Source: Oscillospiraceae bacterium (GTDB lineage: Bacteria > Bacillota > Clostridia > Oscillospirales > Acutalibacteraceae). From it: DNA of 41,923 nucleotides. Every line of letters begins with the position of its first letter. Within the stretch, counting starts at the first letter, position 1. A model generated the notes under the pieces. That model was not told the origin of the DNA and ran no database searches. It saw only the letters and a program-made list of their open reading frames with translations. The translations under genes and the position numbers were made by a program. Positions 1 through 8,109 of the stretch are shown one piece after another. Location: NCBI GenBank assembly GCA_031280825.1, contig JAITGE010000034.1, positions 1-41,923 of the forward strand, given 5' to 3'.

Positions 1-591
1 GTGGCGCAGTAATTCATTCGCCGTCAGCACCGCGCTGGAAATGTAATAATGCCATTCGCTCGACTTGTGACCATCCTTCTCAAACTGCGTATGAATCGAG
101 CCGATGCTGCTCAGTTTTCCCCATTCTTCTCGCCCCTCCAGCCAATCGATATCCCTTGATACGTAAGCGGTTCGGTGCTCAATGCGGCCACCGCTTTTCT
201 CAAGCGTCTCCGCTTTTTCGAGCTTTTCTTCCTGCACATAAAGTGCTATATTTTCACGCAAGGTTGGCTGATTATCTTTCACGACAAGCAAATAGTCCGC
301 TTTCGCATCCAAAACCGCTTTGGCTGACTTTTTATTGCAGTGAAGCGCCTCGGCAGCATCCAGCAAGCCAACAAGTTCCCGAAACGCAACGATTTCCCCC
401 ATTTTTGTGTCACATTCGCGACTCCCGATCACCAGTCCCAACTCCGAAACAATCGCGCAGGCGATGTGCAACGCGTTGCCGTCCGGCGCAAGCTTGTCCG
501 TTGAGCGAACGGTTTTCCCGTCAATTGCGACAGTTTTCCCGTCAATTGCGACAGTTTTCCCCGCAATTCCGCCTGAAAGTACGTATTGCAT
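1..591 (-). pseudogene. ISAs1-family transposase remnant, 5'-truncated and running off the window
   Basis: An open frame of 197 codons reads leftward from an ATG at 591 to the window edge. It resembles the DDE domain of ISAs1/H-repeat transposases: the VAIDGKTVRS block with the first catalytic Asp, then ALHIACAIVSELGLVIG, AKADYLLVVKDNQPTL, and near the edge HYYISS. The N-terminal part (about 100 residues in the family) is absent; the ATG lies only about ten codons before the VAIDGKT block. VAIDGKT is duplicated by a 21-bp tandem repeat. The segment LLDAAEALHC appears about nine residues shorter than the usual LLD...ADALHC region and has Glu where the second catalytic Asp is expected. I infer a decayed, inactive copy. 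The C-terminus lies outside the window. The family call is fairly sure; inactivity is inferred. Confidence 0.8.
512..568. repeat. 21-bp tandem duplication inside the transposase remnant
   Basis: Two perfect copies of a 21-bp unit lie at 512-532 and 533-553 (unit starts GTTTTCCCGTCAATTG). A third, degenerate partial copy follows at 554-568. The unit is a multiple of three, so the transposase frame is kept and the motif GKTVAID is repeated in the protein. It looks like replication slippage in a gene no longer under selection. Confidence 0.9.
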
Positions 592-611
592 TCATTTCTT
601 CACCCTGCTAT

Positions 612-640
612 ATTCTACCATGCTTTTATTGCGTTAGCAA
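612..640 (-). promoter_or_regulatory. Candidate promoter facing the transposase remnant
   Basis: On the minus strand TTGCTA (640-635) is followed after 17 nt by TAGAAT (617-612). Transcription would start near 605, only about 14 nt before the ATG at 591, so the leader would be very short. The match is good, but use is unproven. Confidence 0.45.
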
Positions 641-679
641 GGTGAAGATTAGAATCACGTGGTTTCCCAAATTTCGCGC

Positions 680-708
680 TTGCTTTTCCGCTTGTTTTCC
701 TTTATAAT
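680..708 (+). promoter_or_regulatory. Promoter of the sugar kinase-hisE-peptidase operon
   Basis: TTGCTT (680-685), a 17-nt spacer, then a perfect TATAAT (703-708). The expected start near 715 lies downstream of the ATG at 709. This argues that the kinase starts at the ATG at 736 and not at 709. Confidence 0.7.
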
Positions 709-735
709 ATGGGCTGGAGCGGGGGGGTGCGGAAT

Positions 736-2307
736 ATGCAAACGGCAGGCGCGGCGCTGGGCATTGAGCTTGGCTCAACGCGCATCAAAGCGGTGTTGGT
801 CGACGCGCAAGGCGCTGTGCTTGCAAGCGCAAGCCACGCTTGGGAAAATCAACTTGTCAACGGTGTTTGGACATATGATCTCCAGACCGTTTGGCAAGGG
901 CTGCAAGGCTGCTTCGCAAAGCTGACGGTGCAGTGTGAACCCCCGGTGCAGCCTGCGGTGATTGGTATATCCGGCATGATGCACGGGTATTTGGCGTTTG
1001 ACGCCACAGGGAAGCAATTGACGCCGTTCCGCACTTGGCGCAATACAATGACGCAGAAGGCGGCTTCCGAGCTAAGCCAAGCCCTGCAATGGAATATGCC
1101 CCAGCGCTGGAGCGCCGCACATTACTATCAAGCGATTCTGAACGGCGAAGCACATGTGGGGCAAGTGGCGCGCCTCACAACGCTGGCGGGCTACGTGCAT
1201 GGGGAATTGACCGGTGAATATGTGCTGGGCGTAGGCGATGCTTCGGGGATGTTCCCTATCAACACAAAAACCTTGGATTATGACGAAGTCATGCTGCAAC
1301 GCTATGACGCCGTGCTCCGAGAGCATTCGCAGGACGCTCCCTCCCTTCGTGCCCTGCTGCCGCGCGTGTTATCCGCCGGGCAGTATGCCGGGCGGTTGAC
1401 CGCCGCCGGCGTCTTACTGCTAGATCCAAGCCGCAAATCACCGTTGTCGCCGGCAATCCCTTTCTGCCCGCCGGAAGGCGACGCGGGAACGGGCATGGTG
1501 GCCACCAACGCGGTTGCGCCGGGCACGGGCAACGTTTCGGCGGGGACCTCCATTTTCGCCATGGCTGTGTTGCAAAAACCGCTTTCACGGGCGTATAAAG
1601 AGCTTGATATTGTAGCGACACCCGCCGGCGACCCAGTTGCAATGGTGCATTGCAACAACGGCACGGGCGATTTGGACGCTTGGGTGCGACTGCTGGGCGA
1701 AAGCGCAAGCCTGTTTGGCGCGAGCGTTCCGCAGGATCAGCTCTATGAAGCGCTCCTGCGCGCGGCATTGAATGGAGAGGCGGAATGCGGCGGCTTGCTG
1801 CACTGTAGTTATTTTTCCGGCGAGCACCTGACCGGCTTTGCGCAGGGGCGACCGTTTTTCCTGCGCAGCCCGGAGGCAAGCTTCACGTTGCCGAACGTAA
1901 TGCGCAGTCTGCTGTTTTCCGCACTGGCGACGCTACACATTGGCATGGAGCTGCTGAAGCAGCGTGAGGGCGTTCATTTAGAGCAAATGCTGGCGCACGG
2001 CGGACTTTTTAAGGTAAAGGGCGTCGCGCAGCGTTTTCTGGCGGCTGCCATTCGCACCCCCGTTGCCGTTCTGCAGTCGGCGAGCGAAGGCGGCGCGTGG
2101 GGCATTGCTTTGCTGGCAAGCTTCGCGCTGCATAAACGGCGAGGGGAAACGCTGCAAGCATTCCTGCGCGAGCGCATTTTTTCACAGCTTACAAGCACAG
2201 TCATGGAACCCGACCCAACGGACACGGTGGGCTTCGCAGAATATATCAACCGTTACCGCGCGGGCTTGGCTGTGGAGCAAGCGATTATTGAAACAACCAT
2301 TTTATGA
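736..2307 (+). CDS. FGGY-family carbohydrate kinase (xylulokinase/ribulokinase-like)
   Basis: This 523-residue protein has the two-lobed actin-like fold of FGGY sugar kinases. The N-terminal phosphate-binding loop reads IELGSTRIKAV, a variant of the GIDLGT motif with Glu for Asp. Further blocks are GISGMMHGYLAF, PFRTWRN, LGVGDASGMFPI, and PGTGNVSAGTS in the C-terminal half. The length is normal for the family (about 500-530). Start 736 is preferred over 709 because a TATAAT box ends at 708 and a G-rich ribosome site (721-727) sits 8 nt before 736. The stop overlaps the start region of hisE. The subfamily is often annotated only as a carbohydrate kinase and the substrate cannot be read from sequence. 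Because xylA lies about 10 kb away without an adjacent xylB, a pentulose substrate is a reasonable inference, not shown. Confidence 0.88.
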   Translation: MQTAGAALGIELGSTRIKAVLVDAQGAVLASASHAWENQLVNGVWTYDLQTVWQGLQGCFAKLTVQCEPPVQPAVIGISGMMHGYLAFDATGKQLTPFRTWRNTMTQKAASELSQALQWNMPQRWSAAHYYQAILNGEAHVGQVARLTTLAGYVHGELTGEYVLGVGDASGMFPINTKTLDYDEVMLQRYDAVLREHSQDAPSLRALLPRVLSAGQYAGRLTAAGVLLLDPSRKSPLSPAIPFCPPEGDAGTGMVATNAVAPGTGNVSAGTSIFAMAVLQKPLSRAYKELDIVATPAGDPVAMVHCNNGTGDLDAWVRLLGESASLFGASVPQDQLYEALLRAALNGEAECGGLLHCSYFSGEHLTGFAQGRPFFLRSPEASFTLPNVMRSLLFSALATLHIGMELLKQREGVHLEQMLAHGGLFKVKGVAQRFLAAAIRTPVAVLQSASEGGAWGIALLASFALHKRRGETLQAFLRERIFSQLTSTVMEPDPTDTVGFAEYINRYRAGLAVEQAIIETTIL

Positions 2308-2321
2308 AAGGCGGGCAATAT

Positions 2322-2645
2322 ATGGACGCATTTTCGGAGCTTTACAAAACCGTATTGGAGCGCAAGGCAAACGCGCAGGCGGGTTCTTATACGGGCTATC
2401 TGTTTGCTCAGGGGCTGGATAAGATCCTTAAAAAACTGGGCGAGGAATGCGCGGAAACCATCATTGCGGCAAAAAACGGCGCAAAAGCAGAGCTTATCGG
2501 CGAGCTGAGCGATCTTGCCTTTCATGCGGCGGTGCTGATGGCGCAGTGCGACGTAGCCCCGGCGGACATTGCGGCGGAGTTAGGAAGACGCGGCGAAAAA
2601 GTGGGCAACCTCAAGGTGTTCCATCAAGTGGATAAAAATACGTAA
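2322..2645 (+). CDS. hisE: Phosphoribosyl-ATP pyrophosphohydrolase (histidine biosynthesis, step 2)
   Basis: The 107-residue all-alpha protein hydrolyses phosphoribosyl-ATP to phosphoribosyl-AMP. It carries the MazG/HisE-type metal-binding pattern: LGEECAETIIAAKNG followed by ELIGELSDLAFHAAVLM, with paired Glu/Asp residues on two helices. The length matches stand-alone HisE (about 100-110). Two starts are possible: ATG 2304, which overlaps the kinase stop as ATGA, or ATG 2322, which follows AAAGGCGGG by 6 nt and fits family N-termini better. I chose 2322. No other his gene is in the window, so it is an orphan between a sugar kinase and a peptidase, probably translationally coupled to the kinase. 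A divergent MazG-like house-cleaning role is a weaker alternative. Confidence 0.85.
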   Translation: MDAFSELYKTVLERKANAQAGSYTGYLFAQGLDKILKKLGEECAETIIAAKNGAKAELIGELSDLAFHAAVLMAQCDVAPADIAAELGRRGEKVGNLKVFHQVDKNT

Positions 2646-2660
2646 TGCTTGGAGGCTTTT

Positions 2661-4124
2661 ATGATCGGCTGGATTCTCCTCGGCGCTCTTGCGCTATTGG
2701 TGTTGATTACAGTGGTTCGCGCGGCAAGGTTCAAGCCAACGGCGCGGGAAAGAGAAGCGCAGCCCTCCGAAAAAGTAGACGCCGAACGCGCCGCGCGGCA
2801 TTTGTGCGAAGCAATCACCTACCCCACAGTCTCATATCCTGATCCCGCGCAAATGGATTTTGATACATTTCACCGCTTTCACGCTTTTTTGGAGCACAGT
2901 TATCCGTTAACGCACCAAGCGCTGCAACGGGAACTTATCGCCGAAGCCAGCCTGCTCTACACTTGGCGGGGAACAAACAAAAAACTCGCCCCCATTGCTC
3001 TGCTTTCGCACCAAGACGTCGTCCCTGTTTCAGAGGGCACGGAGAAAGCGTGGACGCATCCACCTTTTGCCGGGCACAACGATGGTGCGTTCATTTGGGG
3101 GCGTGGCGCAATCGATATGAAAAACCACCTCATCTGCGTGATGGAGGCGGTGGAAACGTTACTATCCGAAGGCTTTGCGCCTGCACGCACGGTGCACCTG
3201 TGCTTTGGGCATAACGAAGAGGTCGTCGGTTCCGAGGGCGCGGGCGCCGCAGCAATCCGCGAAACACTGCGGGGGCGCGGTATACGGCTCGAAAGCGTGA
3301 TTGACGAGGGCGGTGCGATGCTCCCGGTGCATCTTAAGGGGATTTTGGAGCATCGCACCTTGGCGGGCATCGGCATCAGCGAAAAGGGCTACGCAGATTT
3401 CGAAATCACGCTGCACCGCAAGGGCGGGCACTCCTCCCAACCGCCGAAGCACAGCGGCTTGGGTGAAATGGCAGAGGTCATTCGCGATTTGGAAAGACAT
3501 CAATTCAAGGCGAAAATGCTGCCCTTTTTGCGGAATCTGCTCGATGTTGCAGGGCGCTGCATGTCCTTTTTGCCGCGCATGGTGGCGTGCAATCACATGC
3601 TGCTGCGTCCTCTCCTGGTTGCGGTGTTGAAGAACATTCCGGCGGCGGCGTGCTTGATGCGCAGCACCACTGCTGTTACGATGGCTTCGGGCAGCCCTGC
3701 GGCGAACGTGCTGCCGCAAAACAGCTCTGTCACAGTCAACTTTCGCATGATGCCGGGTGTAACAACCGCCGATGTGGAGAAACATATCCGCAAGGTTGTG
3801 CGCAATAAAGATATTGAAGTGCGGGTTCTGAAAAAAAAGGAAGCCTCGCCCTTTTCGCCCACAGATACAACAGCCTTCCGCACCATTGCTAGGCTGGCAA
3901 GCGGAATGGCGGAGGGTGTGATGCTCGCGCCTTACCTTGTGATGGGCGGCACGGATGCTTGCTTTTATGAGCCGATTTGCAAAAATGTCTATCGTTTTTC
4001 GCCGTTTTTAGCGTCCGTCGAGCTGCTGGGCTGCGCCCACGCCACCAACGAACGCATCCCCGTGCAAGGCTTGGGCGATGCCGTAGCGTTCTTTAAACGT
4101 TATATACGCGCCGAAGCGAGTTAA
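2661..4124 (+). CDS. Membrane-anchored M20-family zinc peptidase (CPS1/PM20D1-like)
   Basis: The 487-residue protein is a dizinc M20 metallopeptidase. From start 2661, the first ~20 residues form a single hydrophobic segment (IGWILLGALALLVLITVV), a likely N-terminal membrane anchor. Metal ligands are seen in LLSHQDVVPV (His117), GRGAIDMKN (bridging Asp152), HNEEVVGSEG (general base Glu186 and ligand Glu187), VIDEGG (Asp215), and GCAHATNER (His460). The dimerisation lid domain lies between about 240 and 370. The start is set by GGAGG at 2651-2655, 5 nt before ATG. It is third in the kinase-hisE operon, 15 nt after hisE. Family members cleave dipeptides or N-acyl amino acids; the substrate here is unknown. 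No clear terminator follows. Confidence 0.88.
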   Translation: MIGWILLGALALLVLITVVRAARFKPTAREREAQPSEKVDAERAARHLCEAITYPTVSYPDPAQMDFDTFHRFHAFLEHSYPLTHQALQRELIAEASLLYTWRGTNKKLAPIALLSHQDVVPVSEGTEKAWTHPPFAGHNDGAFIWGRGAIDMKNHLICVMEAVETLLSEGFAPARTVHLCFGHNEEVVGSEGAGAAAIRETLRGRGIRLESVIDEGGAMLPVHLKGILEHRTLAGIGISEKGYADFEITLHRKGGHSSQPPKHSGLGEMAEVIRDLERHQFKAKMLPFLRNLLDVAGRCMSFLPRMVACNHMLLRPLLVAVLKNIPAAACLMRSTTAVTMASGSPAANVLPQNSSVTVNFRMMPGVTTADVEKHIRKVVRNKDIEVRVLKKKEASPFSPTDTTAFRTIARLASGMAEGVMLAPYLVMGGTDACFYEPICKNVYRFSPFLASVELLGCAHATNERIPVQGLGDAVAFFKRYIRAEAS

Positions 4125-4174
4125 TATTTTCTCTTCAAGCAGTTTCTCCTATCTGCTTATGCTTTGCCTGAAGC

Positions 4175-5605
4175 TCAATAATTCCCGTGGTATGACTTGC
4201 CCACTTCAATTGCCTGCCCGGAATAGTAGAAAAGCTCGCTCACCGTCACCAGTTGGTAGCCCTGCGCAACCAGCTTTGGAATGGCGCGGCTGACAGCCTG
4301 ATAGGTGCTTTCGTAAAGATCGTGGTAAAGGATAATTGCGCCGTCTTTTGCGCCGTCCATCGTCGCTTTTTCAACCTTGTCCGCGTTGCGGCTCTTCCAA
4401 TCCTCTGTATCCACCGACCATAGCAGCAGCGCCAAATTTTGCTCGGCCGACACCTCCTTGACCGCTTTATTCACCGCACCATAGGGCGGGCGGTAAAACG
4501 CCGGGATCACGCCCGTGGCGGCATAGATTGCGTCGTTGGTATCCTTGAGCTGTTTGGCGATTCTCTCGTCCTTCAGTTTTGGCAGCGATGTATGATCCCA
4601 CGAATGCCCGGTGATTTCATTTCCCTCCGCCACCATGCGCCGTGTAATTGCCGCATGCTCCGCCACGCGGTTGCCAACAACACAGAATGTAGCCCGCGCG
4701 CCGTTCGCCTTGAGCAAATCCAATATTTTCGGCGTAATGCTGCCGCTGGGTCCATCGTCAAACGTCAAGGCAAGCATCGGCTTAGACGGATCCAGATCTT
4801 TGCGGATCACCCCGCCCGCAGGCGTGGGCGCGGTGGGCGCGGAAATGCTTGGCGCGGCAGTTTCGCGCGGCAGCGTCGTTTCGCTTTGCGGCGCAAGCAG
4901 CTCCGGCAAAAGCAGCAACGAATCCAATTCAGCGTACGGCAAGGTGAAGCGCTGGTCGCCCAAATCCTGGGCAATAAAAGCGCCGCGCGGTAAAAGAACA
5001 TCCACACCCGTATGATTCAGCACAAGCCGCTCAAGCCAACGCGCGTCCATTTTCTCCACGGCGGGCGCTTCTGCCGGGAACTCTGCCAGGATTTTTTCTT
5101 TCAGCATTTTCAACAGGGCATCCGGGCGGTTCATATCCAAAATATCGCTGTTTTTGAGCACCAGTCCGTTTGCGAGATCCACGTTATAGGTCTTGATGAA
5201 GTGTTTGGCGTGTTCCACGTAATTGCTCGTGATCCGCCCGATCAGTTCAATACCGACATACCTCTTCAGCAGCAGATAGTCGTTGTATTGGACATTCATT
5301 TCACCTTTCACCGGCGGTGCAGGGTTTCCCGCGTTCTGCAAATCGATTGCCTTGCTGGCGTCCTCGTATTGTGCCTGTACCCATCCCTTGATCTGCGTAT
5401 CTACCGCCGCGTAGCCAATGACAGGATATGTTACATACGCCACCAACGGCTTTTCCAATTGCACAAAGGTGTCGGATTTTCCATACTCAACACCGATGGG
5501 GGTTGTTGTGGCAGCCGTTGAGGCTTCCTTTTTTACCACACCGTCGCCGCAAGCCGAAAATACCAGCGGCAATAACAGAACCAGCGCAAACAAACGTCTC
5601 TTCAT
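4175..5605 (-). CDS. Polysaccharide deacetylase lipoprotein, PdaC-like (CE4/NodB)
   Basis: The 476-residue exported enzyme probably de-N-acetylates peptidoglycan or another surface polysaccharide. A lipoprotein signal ends at lipobox VFSAC (Cys19). Residues ~45-235 resemble the DUF3298/DUF4163-type region that precedes the catalytic domain in Bacillus PdaC. A Pro/Thr-rich linker (~240-265) leads to the NodB domain. Motif 1 is TFDDGP (281-286), motif 2 is HSWDH (His334/His338), motif 3 is RPPYG (372-376), motif 4 contains WSVDTEDW (396-403), and motif 5 is ILYHD (His428). All catalytic and metal residues are present. The gene is last in the tyrS-to-deacetylase series, 31 nt after the CotH gene. 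No convincing terminator was seen before the convergent M20 gene. Confidence 0.9.
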   Translation of the reverse strand: MKRRLFALVLLLPLVFSACGDGVVKKEASTAATTTPIGVEYGKSDTFVQLEKPLVAYVTYPVIGYAAVDTQIKGWVQAQYEDASKAIDLQNAGNPAPPVKGEMNVQYNDYLLLKRYVGIELIGRITSNYVEHAKHFIKTYNVDLANGLVLKNSDILDMNRPDALLKMLKEKILAEFPAEAPAVEKMDARWLERLVLNHTGVDVLLPRGAFIAQDLGDQRFTLPYAELDSLLLLPELLAPQSETTLPRETAAPSISAPTAPTPAGGVIRKDLDPSKPMLALTFDDGPSGSITPKILDLLKANGARATFCVVGNRVAEHAAITRRMVAEGNEITGHSWDHTSLPKLKDERIAKQLKDTNDAIYAATGVIPAFYRPPYGAVNKAVKEVSAEQNLALLLWSVDTEDWKSRNADKVEKATMDGAKDGAIILYHDLYESTYQAVSRAIPKLVAQGYQLVTVSELFYYSGQAIEVGKSYHGNY

Positions 5606-5636
5606 TTTCCATTCCTCACAATCCTAAAATCGATGG

Positions 5637-8069
5637 TTAACCAAGAAAATCCAGCATCTGTTGCTTGGCGACGGCGGGGCGGCTATGGATGATTCCGCGT
5701 ACCTCTTCCACCTGCGCCCGCCAGTATTCCGGGGTTGGTTTCCCCCAGCGGGCGGCATTGGCGGCAATTTCAGGCTCGACCTCTGCCGCCATGCGGTTCA
5801 GCACTTCCTCCATATGTTTTATACTGAAGGCTGTTTCAAGCAGCTCCAAGTACCGTGCCTTGAACTTTTCGCGAAACGTCTTGTTTTCCAGCAGTCCGCA
5901 CTGGAGCGCGGTAAAAAACATGTTATTGTAGCCGTGCCCGTTTGGGCTGAACATCTCTTTGATGGTGTTGCGCGGCGGTCCCATCGCGCCGCTGCGCATG
6001 GTCATATCAAAATCAAACAGCACCATGCGCCACTTGCTGCCGCCGTTTGCGCCCTCCGGGGCTTCGCGGTAACTCTTTTTATTGCCGGTGTCGCTATTGG
6101 CAAAAAAGATTTCGGCAATCAAATAATCAATAAAATTATCAATATCCAGCCGTTCTTCCATCCATGCGTAATGTGTCTGCTGTGCCATGTCGTGGCTACG
6201 GGCGTATTCCCGCAGCTCGCGCCAACCCGCCTTGTCGCCCGAAAGCGCTTGCGTGTCGCCCTTCACGGTATCAATGTGATCGGCGTCCAAGCCCTCCCGT
6301 GCGGCAAAAAATTGCTCGTTGACCTTCTCGCGCAGCGCATACAAGCCCCAGTATTCCCCGTTAATATACAGCGCAACCGGCTGCCAATCCTGATAAGCGA
6401 TATCACTGTAGCCTTTGAGCACCTGCGTGCAAAAAGCGTCGCGGAACTTCGTGCGATATTGATCCTGCCCGGCGGCGCGGAGCACAAAATCGGTGTTGGT
6501 AGTGATGGGATTGTTCTCAAAAAAAGGATAGGTAACACGCTTTGCACCGTAGCTATCCCGCAAATGCACAGCCAGCGATTTTTGCAGATACGCCCGCGTA
6601 TACTGACCGAACACGCCCACGCCCGCGTCAAATTCCAACTGCTTTTCGCCCGTTTTACTGTAATATTCCAGCGTTGCCTCGCGCTCCCAATCCTTCCAAA
6701 AATTCGCGCCCTCATAGGGGAATGGCTCGGCATAACCGGGTCCGTTTGCCATAATACCATTGCTATGCCCAAAAAGATCATCGGGTTTTGACGAAAGACT
6801 CACAATCGGGATTTCGTGCGATGCGCCGATGATATACGTAGCCGTCACGGTGTCGCTGGGCAAGAAGCCGTCGGCAAAGGCACGAACGCGCAAGGTGAGC
6901 GTTTCGCTCAAATGGATTTCCCCGGGGAAAATCGGCGCGTCCGCCGCGGGCACACTGCCGTCTGTTGTGTAGCGCAGCGTGAATCCTTGCGCCGCCGCCG
7001 TAACGGTATCCCCTTGGGTTGCGTAACCGCCAATGCGCGAAAGCTTGGGCTTCGGCGCATATCCCCGCAGGGGAGGCTGTGTGTTCGCCTTGCCCGGAGT
7101 GGGTGCGGCGAAAAACACGCGCTCCAGGCTGCCCGCCGCGCGTCCGCTACTTTCGCCGACGCGCAGCTTGCCGCTATCAAAAAAATCAACCACCTGCCCC
7201 GCAGGATTCAGCACATACAACCGTTCGCCGCAGCTATCCACCTTCACATTGACGGTCATGTAGCCGCCAGGCGGCAATTCCGCGTCAGAAAAAAGATATG
7301 GATCACCGTCCAGGCTTTTGCAAAGTCCGTATCCTTTCAGAGATACGGACTTTTCGGTAGGATTATGCAATTCAACCCAATCGCTCTGCCCCGTTTCCTT
7401 ATTGCGGACAGCCCACGCCGCGCTAACCTCGCTGATAATAAGCTCTCGGCTTTCCGGTGCCTGCGCCAAGGCAAGCTCCGCAAAGCCGGCGCCGTTTGCC
7501 TCGCCGGGTGTGGGCAGCGTAAAGAACAGCAGCTTGCCCAAATCAGCCGGGTCGCGCCCGCAGGATATATTTTCCTGCAGCGGTTGCATGGGCATACTGT
7601 CGATTTCCTGCAAATCCGGCGCGCTGAGCACCAGCGCCAAATCCTCCTGCCCCAGCTTAAAGCTCGTGTGCAGTTCGCCCTGCGCTGCCGCTGCACCATC
7701 CGAACACCAAACCAGTAAATATTCCCCTGCCTGAATTGTTACGCCTTGTGGGAACGCCCACTTGCTTGGCTTGTTCGGGTCGTCACTTAAAAACCAGCCG
7801 CTCAGATCAATTGCCGAAGCGCCGGGATTGTACAGCTCCGCCCAGTCCGCCGCATCGCCGGCTTGGGTATAATTGGTATGGGTATTCTTACTCATGTATT
7901 CATTGATCACAACAGCGCCCGTCCCGCCAAAGTGTTCGGGCAAGCGTTGCGACGATTGCTGCGTCGGATCAGTTCGATCTTGCCCACCGGCACCGCCGCA
8001 GCCTGCCAACGCCACCAGAACAATCGCCAAAGCGATGACCGCAAAGCGACGAAACTCTTTCTTAGGCAT
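5637..8069 (-). CDS. Lipoprotein with two lamin-tail domains, a CHB_HEX_C-like repeat and a CotH kinase domain
   Basis: The 810-residue surface protein starts at 8069, where GAGGA precedes ATG by 7 nt; the upstream extension of the frame overlaps the previous gene and is not used. A lipoprotein signal ends at LAGC (Cys24). Two lamin-tail domains follow (about 50-165, with VVINEYMSKN and DWAELYNP; about 205-330, with LIISEVSAAW and DWVELHNP). A chitobiase/hexosaminidase C-terminal-like module is at ~345-420 (YTTDGSVP). The CotH domain at ~430-760 includes LYINGEYWGLYALREKVN and RMVLFDFDMTM. CotH of Bacillus is an atypical kinase that phosphorylates spore coat protein; the lamin-tail/CotH layout is common in secreted bacterial proteins of unknown substrate, some linked to cellulose degradation. 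Whether this protein is a kinase is not shown by sequence alone. Confidence 0.85.
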   Translation of the reverse strand: MPKKEFRRFAVIALAIVLVALAGCGGAGGQDRTDPTQQSSQRLPEHFGGTGAVVINEYMSKNTHTNYTQAGDAADWAELYNPGASAIDLSGWFLSDDPNKPSKWAFPQGVTIQAGEYLLVWCSDGAAAAQGELHTSFKLGQEDLALVLSAPDLQEIDSMPMQPLQENISCGRDPADLGKLLFFTLPTPGEANGAGFAELALAQAPESRELIISEVSAAWAVRNKETGQSDWVELHNPTEKSVSLKGYGLCKSLDGDPYLFSDAELPPGGYMTVNVKVDSCGERLYVLNPAGQVVDFFDSGKLRVGESSGRAAGSLERVFFAAPTPGKANTQPPLRGYAPKPKLSRIGGYATQGDTVTAAAQGFTLRYTTDGSVPAADAPIFPGEIHLSETLTLRVRAFADGFLPSDTVTATYIIGASHEIPIVSLSSKPDDLFGHSNGIMANGPGYAEPFPYEGANFWKDWEREATLEYYSKTGEKQLEFDAGVGVFGQYTRAYLQKSLAVHLRDSYGAKRVTYPFFENNPITTNTDFVLRAAGQDQYRTKFRDAFCTQVLKGYSDIAYQDWQPVALYINGEYWGLYALREKVNEQFFAAREGLDADHIDTVKGDTQALSGDKAGWRELREYARSHDMAQQTHYAWMEERLDIDNFIDYLIAEIFFANSDTGNKKSYREAPEGANGGSKWRMVLFDFDMTMRSGAMGPPRNTIKEMFSPNGHGYNNMFFTALQCGLLENKTFREKFKARYLELLETAFSIKHMEEVLNRMAAEVEPEIAANAARWGKPTPEYWRAQVEEVRGIIHSRPAVAKQQMLDFLG

Positions 8070-8109
8070 ACATATTTCCTCACTCTCCATCAAAACCGAT
8101 CGCACGCAT

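Noticed and set aside
4125-4174. Possible terminator between the convergent M20 and deacetylase genes
   Set aside because: Only four- to five-base inverted matches with no T-run; not enough to call.
5661-6791. 376-codon plus-strand frame opposite the CotH gene
   Set aside because: Shadow of the CotH-domain gene, with composition unlike a real protein and no start signals.
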